DNA of 64,000 nucleotides from JAZDLX01 sp964538455 (GTDB taxonomy: Bacteria > Electryoneota > Electryoneia > Electryoneales > Electryoneaceae). Below are positions 59,518-64,000 of this stretch, piece by piece. Location: NCBI GenBank assembly GCA_964538455.1, contig CAZIDZ010000001.1, positions 1 through 64,000 of the forward strand, read 5' to 3'. Position 1 is the first letter of the stretch, and every line of letters begins with the position of its first letter. The position numbers were made by a program, and so were the translations under genes. The notes under the pieces are model-generated. The model saw only the letters and a program-made list of their open reading frames with translations. It was not told where the DNA came from and made no database searches.

Positions 59518-59928
59518 TCACATGTAAAGCATCGCGTACACCACCACACCGCTGACAGAAACAAACATCCAGACCGGCCAGACCCAACGCATCAACCTGC
59601 GGTGTTTGTCAAATGTCTCCTTCAGCGCCCAGCGAAACCCGACGAGGATGAACGGCACCATCACCGCCGCCAGAATCACATGCGGGATCAGGATCGAAAA
59701 ATAGAGGATCCGCGTCCAATCATGATATGGATAGGGCACCGACCCCACCTGGGCATGGTAGATCAGGTAGCTGACCAGAAACACTGCAGAGACCGTCAGC
59801 GCGGTGATCATAATGCGCTTGTGTCCGCGAGTGTCGTACCGCGCAATCCGTAACCGCCCGGCGAGCAGGAGACCCGCCGAGAGTGCGTTCAGAAAGGCGT
59901 TCAACGTCGCGTGTCCGGTCGGCGCCAT
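59518..59928 (-). CDS. DUF420 membrane protein
   Basis: 136 residues, four membrane helices. Conserved-looking His residues in GHATLNAFLNALSA, GHKRIMITAL, YHAQVG and PHVILAAV, plus KHRRLMRWVWPVWMFVSVSG near the end, fit DUF420. These proteins recur with haem-copper oxidase genes and are thought to aid oxidase assembly or haem handling. Here it lies between ctaB and the SCO1 gene, which supports that link. Confidence 0.9.
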   Translation of the reverse strand: MAPTGHATLNAFLNALSAGLLLAGRLRIARYDTRGHKRIMITALTVSAVFLVSYLIYHAQVGSVPYPYHDWTRILYFSILIPHVILAAVMVPFILVGFRWALKETFDKHRRLMRWVWPVWMFVSVSGVVVYAMLYM

Positions 59929-60035
59929 CGCGCATCACCACTGATGTTTTTCGGTCTCATGCCGGATTCAGAACACGGTTTTGATCGCTTTCCTGAAACC
60001 CGACCTGCCGGTGGACCCAAAGCTTTACTGAAACT

Positions 60036-60072
60036 TCATGAAATCCGGGACTGAAGTCCCGAGCCACCCTAC
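60036..60072. repeat. Constant-flank hairpin repeat, GGGACT variant (copy 16)
   Basis: ATGAAATCCGGGACT, loop GA, AGTCCCGAGCCACCC; near copy of 42615-42650 with matching changes at the stem base. Just past the SCO1 stop. Confidence 0.7.
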
Positions 60073-60077
60073 CGGGG

Positions 60078-60740
60078 CTATTTGAACGCCAGGCGTTGGT
60101 CCTGGTCTTTTGCCGTATGCGCGCTTTCGGCGGGAGCCTCCGGCGCACTCCAAGGCTCCTCTAACAGCTGTTTGATCTGCTGCCGGATGATGGCCATCGG
60201 TTTCGCGTCGAGAGCGTTGAAATATCCCCGGATCCTACCCTCCCGGTCGACGAGCGCAAACTTTGTGCTGTGGCCCATGGGCAGCCGATCCGCAGCCAGC
60301 ATGAACCCGTTCACGGAGAGATCGACGACGTTCGGGACGCTGGCGTACAGAAATTGCCAACGCGCATCGTGAACTCCATTCGCCGCGGCGTAAGCTTTCA
60401 ACACGGCCAGGGTGTCGTACCCGGGATCGACGGAAATCGAAACGAACTGCAAATCATCGCTGTCTTCGAAGGCCCTGTACAGCTCACCCATTTCACGTGC
60501 CATGATCGGGCAGGCGCTCTGGCAGCGTGTAAAGAAGAAATCGACAATCGTCACTTTGCCGAGCATCTGAGCACGTCCAAAGGGCATGCCGTCCTGGTTC
60601 GTAAAGGTGAACTCCGGGACTTCGCCGTACACCGGCAATTTCGCCTTGGAGGTTTTCGCCTGGCGGAGAACGAGGGTGGAAAACACCGCAAGCACGACCA
60701 CGAGAAGCCCGGCTGCAATCAGGAATCCAGTTTTTTTCAT
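60078..60740 (-). CDS. SCO1/SenC copper chaperone
   Basis: 220 residues from ATG 60740 (AAGGGAGAAG upstream), overlapping the ctaA stop by four bases. N-terminal membrane helix at 5-25, then a thioredoxin-like fold with the copper site Cys73-x3-Cys77 (TRCQSACP) and His157 (MGHSTKFALVD). It delivers copper to the CuA site of oxidase subunit II or keeps its cysteines reduced. Cotranscribed with ctaA. Confidence 0.95.
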   Translation of the reverse strand: MKKTGFLIAAGLLVVVLAVFSTLVLRQAKTSKAKLPVYGEVPEFTFTNQDGMPFGRAQMLGKVTIVDFFFTRCQSACPIMAREMGELYRAFEDSDDLQFVSISVDPGYDTLAVLKAYAAANGVHDARWQFLYASVPNVVDLSVNGFMLAADRLPMGHSTKFALVDREGRIRGYFNALDAKPMAIIRQQIKQLLEEPWSAPEAPAESAHTAKDQDQRLAFK

Positions 60741-61672
60741 GCTTCTCCCTTCCGGTTCTGGCGCACGGCAACGTAGAGCATCAGCAGCAATCCGACGATC
60801 AGGCTCGCGCCCCAGAGATGAAACAGTTTCAAGATGTCCGCGTAGGAGACAACCAGCATCGAGACGCCGAGCAGGAACTGCAGGACTCCGACGATGCCGA
60901 GCGCCCACGCCGCCTGCACCACCAGCGGGGACGCCTGCTTCGAACGTCTCAGCAGCTTGACCGCAATGTGAACGGCGAGCCCCGCGACGATCAGGCCGAG
61001 GGTTTCATGGACATGCCGGATTGGCCCGACGGCATTCAGCCAGACGTTTTCTCCTGCGAGCGGCTTCGCGTCCATCAGCATTTTCAGTGCCGAGCGCACC
61101 TGTGTACCCAGCGCACTCTGTACGAGCGCGGCGCCCCAGGCGACGGCGATCCACCGGCTGACTTTTCGCGGATACCCGGAGTCCGCTTCTGCCTCCGGAT
61201 GTCCGACATAGTGGGCTTGTTGGGCGGTGTACAGGACGAGGCTGGCAACGAGCAAGGCACCGATCATATGAGCGGAAACCAGCAGCGGCTCCAACGCGGC
61301 CGCCACCACCTGCCCGCCCTGCCAACCGATATAGGCAATAAGCACGGCCGCGAAGACAGCTGGAACCCAGATTTGCTTCCAGCGCTTGGCTTGAAGGACC
61401 GCGAGCACAGCTGTGGCAAGCACAAGCAATCCGACCACCATGCCCAGCATCCGGTTGCCGTACTCAATCCATGCAAGCGTAAGATTGAACTGGCTCGCGT
61501 CGATTCCGGGAGGAAGCTGGTCCACGCTGATCGGCGGGAGCCAACGGCCAAAACATTTCGGCCAGTCCGGACAACCGAGCCCGGCACCCGAAACCCGCAC
61601 CAGGCCCCCGGTGAAAATCAGCAGGAAACTCATCACCGCCGATGTGACGGACAGTTTTCGCAGGGCTTTCAT
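60737..61672 (-). CDS. ctaA: Haem A synthase (COX15/CtaA)
   Basis: 311 residues, eight membrane helices. GLVRVSGAGLGCPDWPKCFG with the paired Cys at the first loop, the Glu in EYGNRMLG, and haem-ligand His in VSAHMIGAL, RHVHETLGL and KLFHLWGAS match CtaA/COX15. It oxidises haem O to haem A. Its presence implies an aa3-type oxidase. Ribosome site weak (GGAAAGAGA). Confidence 0.96.
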   Translation of the reverse strand: MKALRKLSVTSAVMSFLLIFTGGLVRVSGAGLGCPDWPKCFGRWLPPISVDQLPPGIDASQFNLTLAWIEYGNRMLGMVVGLLVLATAVLAVLQAKRWKQIWVPAVFAAVLIAYIGWQGGQVVAAALEPLLVSAHMIGALLVASLVLYTAQQAHYVGHPEAEADSGYPRKVSRWIAVAWGAALVQSALGTQVRSALKMLMDAKPLAGENVWLNAVGPIRHVHETLGLIVAGLAVHIAVKLLRRSKQASPLVVQAAWALGIVGVLQFLLGVSMLVVSYADILKLFHLWGASLIVGLLLMLYVAVRQNRKGEA

Positions 61673-61826
61673 AGATCAAGTCTCTTTCCGCGACCGCTTA
61701 AAGCCCGGGAACCGGAATTCCGGATCATTCCCGGCACCCCCTTTTTTCGTTCTCCCGGGGCACGTTGGTCCCTCGCCGCAAAGCTTCCGTCCGCAGACGA
61801 GCGAGGCGGCGGGGCCATCCCGCTTC

Positions 61827-62306
61827 CTAGTCCGTTGAATCTATGGATTTTTCCGCGGCTGTGGTGTCGGCGGCTGCGTTTTCATGCTGTTCTTCGGATG
61901 CACCTTTTTCTTCGTGAATATTCTTCTTCAGCGGCTTCCCGTCGTCGCCGTAAATCACCGCCCGCGCACGAATCGGAGCCGCCTCTTCCGCGTGAAGGTC
62001 TCCGCGATCCATCGTGTCGAACATCGTCAGGATGATCAGAACGCTGAGGAAGACCAAGGCGCCGGCAAAGAAACTCCCGTAGATCTTGTTGTCGTGCAGC
62101 AAGTGCATGAAGAAGAGAACGACGAGCACCGCCTTGACAGAGGCGATCAGCATCGCTACCACCAAATTCCACGGTCCCAGGTTGATGCGGGAGATCGCCA
62201 CCGTAAGGACGGTCAGAGTGAGCAATGCCGCGCCAACCTTGAGATATGTGGAGGTCGGCGAGAGGTGTCCACCCTGGGCGTCTGTTTGTTCCACGTGTCT
62301 GCTCAT
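61827..62306 (-). CDS. Cytochrome c oxidase subunit IV (bacterial type)
   Basis: 159 residues, GGGGTGA upstream of the ATG. Three membrane helices in the first 105 residues, with SVKAVLVVLFFMHLLHDNKI being the hallmark of the COX4_pro/CtaF family. The last 50 residues are an acidic, disordered-looking tail absent from most relatives. Begins four bases after the subunit III stop. Confidence 0.93.
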   Translation of the reverse strand: MSRHVEQTDAQGGHLSPTSTYLKVGAALLTLTVLTVAISRINLGPWNLVVAMLIASVKAVLVVLFFMHLLHDNKIYGSFFAGALVFLSVLIILTMFDTMDRGDLHAEEAAPIRARAVIYGDDGKPLKKNIHEEKGASEEQHENAAADTTAAEKSIDSTD

Positions 62307-62310
62307 CGTG

Positions 62311-62958
62311 TCACCCCACCAGGTAAAGCAGCGGAAACAGGTAGATCCAGATCATATCCACGAGGTGCCAGTAGAGACCGGTCACCTCGACCGGTGTGTA
62401 ATACTGGGCGCCGAACTCCCCGCGGCGCGTGCGAAGAATCATCCAGAAAATGACCCCCATGCCAACCAGTACATGCAGCCCGTGCAGTCCGGTCATCACG
62501 AAATAGATGCTGAAAAACACGTGCGGGTTGGTCCCCTCGATGCCGGTGTAGGTGTAATATTTGCCGGGAAGTTCCCCGAGATGGAACTTGTGCGCATACT
62601 CGAAGTACTTGATGACCATGAAGGTCGCCGCAAGCAACAGCGTGACCCAAAGGTAGTGTTGCGCCGGTTTGGGCCTGTCCACCTGCAGCGAGCGTATCGC
62701 GAGCGCGATGGTCAGCGAACTGGTGATCAGCACCATGGTGTTGATCGCACCGAGCTTCCAGTTCAGCGCCGTATGGGCGTTGTGGAAGATTTCAGGATTC
62801 CACGCCCGGTAGATGGCGTAGGCGGCAAACAGCCCGCCGAAGAAGAGGACTTCGGTAACGATAAAGATCCACATGCCGAGCTTGCTGCTCTCTCTCTGCT
62901 GAACGGCGTCGGCGAAATGGTGCTGCAGGTACTGCGGATGCGTGGCGCTCTCTGCCAT
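62311..62958 (-). CDS. ctaE: Cytochrome c oxidase subunit III
   Basis: 215 residues, GGGAG upstream of the ATG. Seven-helix type lacking the first two helices of some relatives: WIFIVTEVLFFGGLFAAY, HALNW-like AHTALNWKLGAINTMVLITSS, TGLHGLHVLVGM and VTGLYWHLVDMIWIYLFPLLYL are the family blocks. Part of the oxidase core, 19 bases after subunit I. Confidence 0.97.
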   Translation of the reverse strand: MAESATHPQYLQHHFADAVQQRESSKLGMWIFIVTEVLFFGGLFAAYAIYRAWNPEIFHNAHTALNWKLGAINTMVLITSSLTIALAIRSLQVDRPKPAQHYLWVTLLLAATFMVIKYFEYAHKFHLGELPGKYYTYTGIEGTNPHVFFSIYFVMTGLHGLHVLVGMGVIFWMILRTRRGEFGAQYYTPVEVTGLYWHLVDMIWIYLFPLLYLVG

Positions 62959-62977
62959 GCCTACTCCCGCGTTGATG

Positions 62978-64000
62978 TCAAATCGAGACTTTCGGAATCA
63001 CCTTGTCGTAGTCGTACGGGCCGTGTTCGTACACCGCCTCCCCGTCGAAGTTGTGCTCCACCGGTGGGCTGGTTGTCTGGGTCCACTCAAGCGTCAGAGC
63101 CCCCCAGGGGTTCGAGCCAGCAGGGCGTCCGTGGTGGACCGCGACAAACAGGACTATTGCGCTAATCAGGAAACCGATGCCGAGGATGAACGAGCCGACG
63201 GAGCTGAATCCGTGCAGCGGCTGGTACTGGTCCAGGTAGGTCCAATAGCGGCGCGGCATGCCTCGCGCCCCGAGAATGAACTGGGTGAAAAAGGTCATGT
63301 TGAATCCGACGAAGGTCAGGATCCAGCCAACCAGCGCCCATGTCCGGTTGTACATCCGCCCCCAGATTTTCGGCCACCAGTAGAACAAGCCGCCCATCAA
63401 CGCCATCACCGTACCGCCCACCATGACGTAGTGAAAGTGAGCTACGATGAAATAAGTGTCGTGCAGATGGACATCCACCGATAGCGTGCCAATCATCAAC
63501 CCGGTGAGGCCGCCGATGGTGAAGAGGAAGAGGAACGAAAGGGCGTAGAGCATCGGTACACTGAAGACGATACTCCCCTTGTAAAGGGTCACCGTCCAGT
63601 TGAAGACCTTGATTGCGCTCGGAATCGCCACCATGAAGGTGAGGAAGCTGAAGATCATCACCGCGATCTCGCTCTGTCCCGAGACGAACATGTGGTGGCC
63701 CCAGACGAGAAAGCTGACCAGCGCGATCGCCATGGAGCTGAACGCAATGAAGGTGTAGCCGAAGATTTTCCTGCGGCTGAACGCGGTGATCAGCTCGCTG
63801 ATGATGCCCATGCCGGGCAGGATCATGATGTACACCGCCGGGTGGCTGTAAAACCAGAAGAAATGCTGATAGAGCACCGGGTCGCCGCCCATCGCCGGGT
63901 CAAAAATGCCGATGCCGAAGGCGCGCTCAAGGATCAGCAGCAGCACCGTGATCCCCAACACCGGCGTCGCCAGCACCTGGATGATCGCGGTAGCGTACAG
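62978..64000 (-). CDS. ctaD: Cytochrome c oxidase subunit I (3' part, continues beyond window)
   Basis: The last 340 residues are present; the 5' end lies past base 64000. CuB ligand His and the cross-linked Tyr are in WFYSHPAVYIMILP, the His pair in VWGHHMFVSG, and haem a3/a ligands in VAHFHYVMVGG. YSHPAVY, with Tyr-Ser before HP and no Glu in HPxVY, is the mark of A2-type haem-copper oxidases, in which the Tyr-Ser pair replaces the D-channel Glu. It is the catalytic subunit reducing O2 to water. Subunit II should lie further right. Confidence 0.96.
   Translation of the reverse strand: MYATAIIQVLATPVLGITVLLLILERAFGIGIFDPAMGGDPVLYQHFFWFYSHPAVYIMILPGMGIISELITAFSRRKIFGYTFIAFSSMAIALVSFLVWGHHMFVSGQSEIAVMIFSFLTFMVAIPSAIKVFNWTVTLYKGSIVFSVPMLYALSFLFLFTIGGLTGLMIGTLSVDVHLHDTYFIVAHFHYVMVGGTVMALMGGLFYWWPKIWGRMYNRTWALVGWILTFVGFNMTFFTQFILGARGMPRRYWTYLDQYQPLHGFSSVGSFILGIGFLISAIVLFVAVHHGRPAGSNPWGALTLEWTQTTSPPVEHNFDGEAVYEHGPYDYDKVIPKVSI

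Overview
The window reads as one high-GC, gene-dense bacterial chromosome segment, probably a metagenome-assembled scaffold, since it carries a 100-base run of N flanked by an exact 55-base duplication. The cell appears Gram-negative: there are lipoproteins, an SppA with an N-terminal beta-rich domain, Tat and Sec exported proteins, and surface glycosyltransferases. It respires oxygen (cytochrome c oxidase genes with haem A and copper assembly factors) and oxidises acyl-CoAs (two acyl-CoA dehydrogenases, a thiolase, a 3-hydroxyacyl-CoA dehydrogenase). DUF4175, two-component-type propellers, PDO-like thioredoxins and tandem lipoproteins suggest a lineage near the FCB group or a related candidate phylum. 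That placement is inference; no rRNA or tRNA is visible.

Layout. 0.2-4.2 kb: DUF4175 envelope protein and a small zinc-ribbon protein. 4.2-6.7 kb: repeats, then rplU-rpmA-mdh on the minus strand. 6.9-9.3 kb: three tandem related lipoproteins. 9.4-11.9 kb: Fe-S oxidoreductase and acyl-CoA dehydrogenase. 12.1-16.5 kb: an XRE regulator with a clear self-overlapping operator, an ABC-class ATPase, a four-helix membrane protein and an M48 protease. 16.8-20.6 kb: metallo-beta-lactamase-fold hydrolase, two ferredoxin-NADP reductase-like flavoproteins and a saccharopine-dehydrogenase-like protein between them. 20.9-23.2 kb: thiolase and 3-hydroxybutyryl-CoA dehydrogenase. 23.4 kb: assembly gap. 23.6-29.8 kb: a membrane/spermidine-synthase/TPR fusion and a propeller receptor without kinase. 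30.1-33.7 kb: acyl-CoA dehydrogenase, branched-chain aminotransferase, nusB, phosphoesterase. 34.0-38.9 kb: GCS2-CBS protein with a histidine kinase, then hpt converging on a purine 5'-nucleotidase. 39.5-41.9 kb: a five-gene redox operon with an ECF sigma factor. 42.2-46.1 kb: S41-like protease, ArsR regulator, glycosylasparaginase. 46.1-58.4 kb: TPR metalloprotease, signal peptidase, MoxR-DUF58, SppA, glycosyltransferases, Gfo/Idh/MocA oxidoreductase, an immunity-like protein. 58.6-64.0 kb: cytochrome c oxidase assembly and structural genes, leaving the window inside subunit I.

Two themes stand out. The first is redox and thiol biology: the PDO-sigma-TlpA operon, the GCS2-CBS/kinase pair, the FNR cluster and the oxidase assembly genes. 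The second is a dense set of intergenic hairpin repeats. About sixteen copies keep constant flanks (GAAACCC and GGGCCACC) around stems whose sequence differs from copy to copy but stays self-complementary. Three other palindrome types are interleaved, and one small TCCCGA/TCGGGA module recurs inside different repeat types.

Start codons were chosen from ribosome-binding sites and family alignments recalled from memory; no database search was possible.
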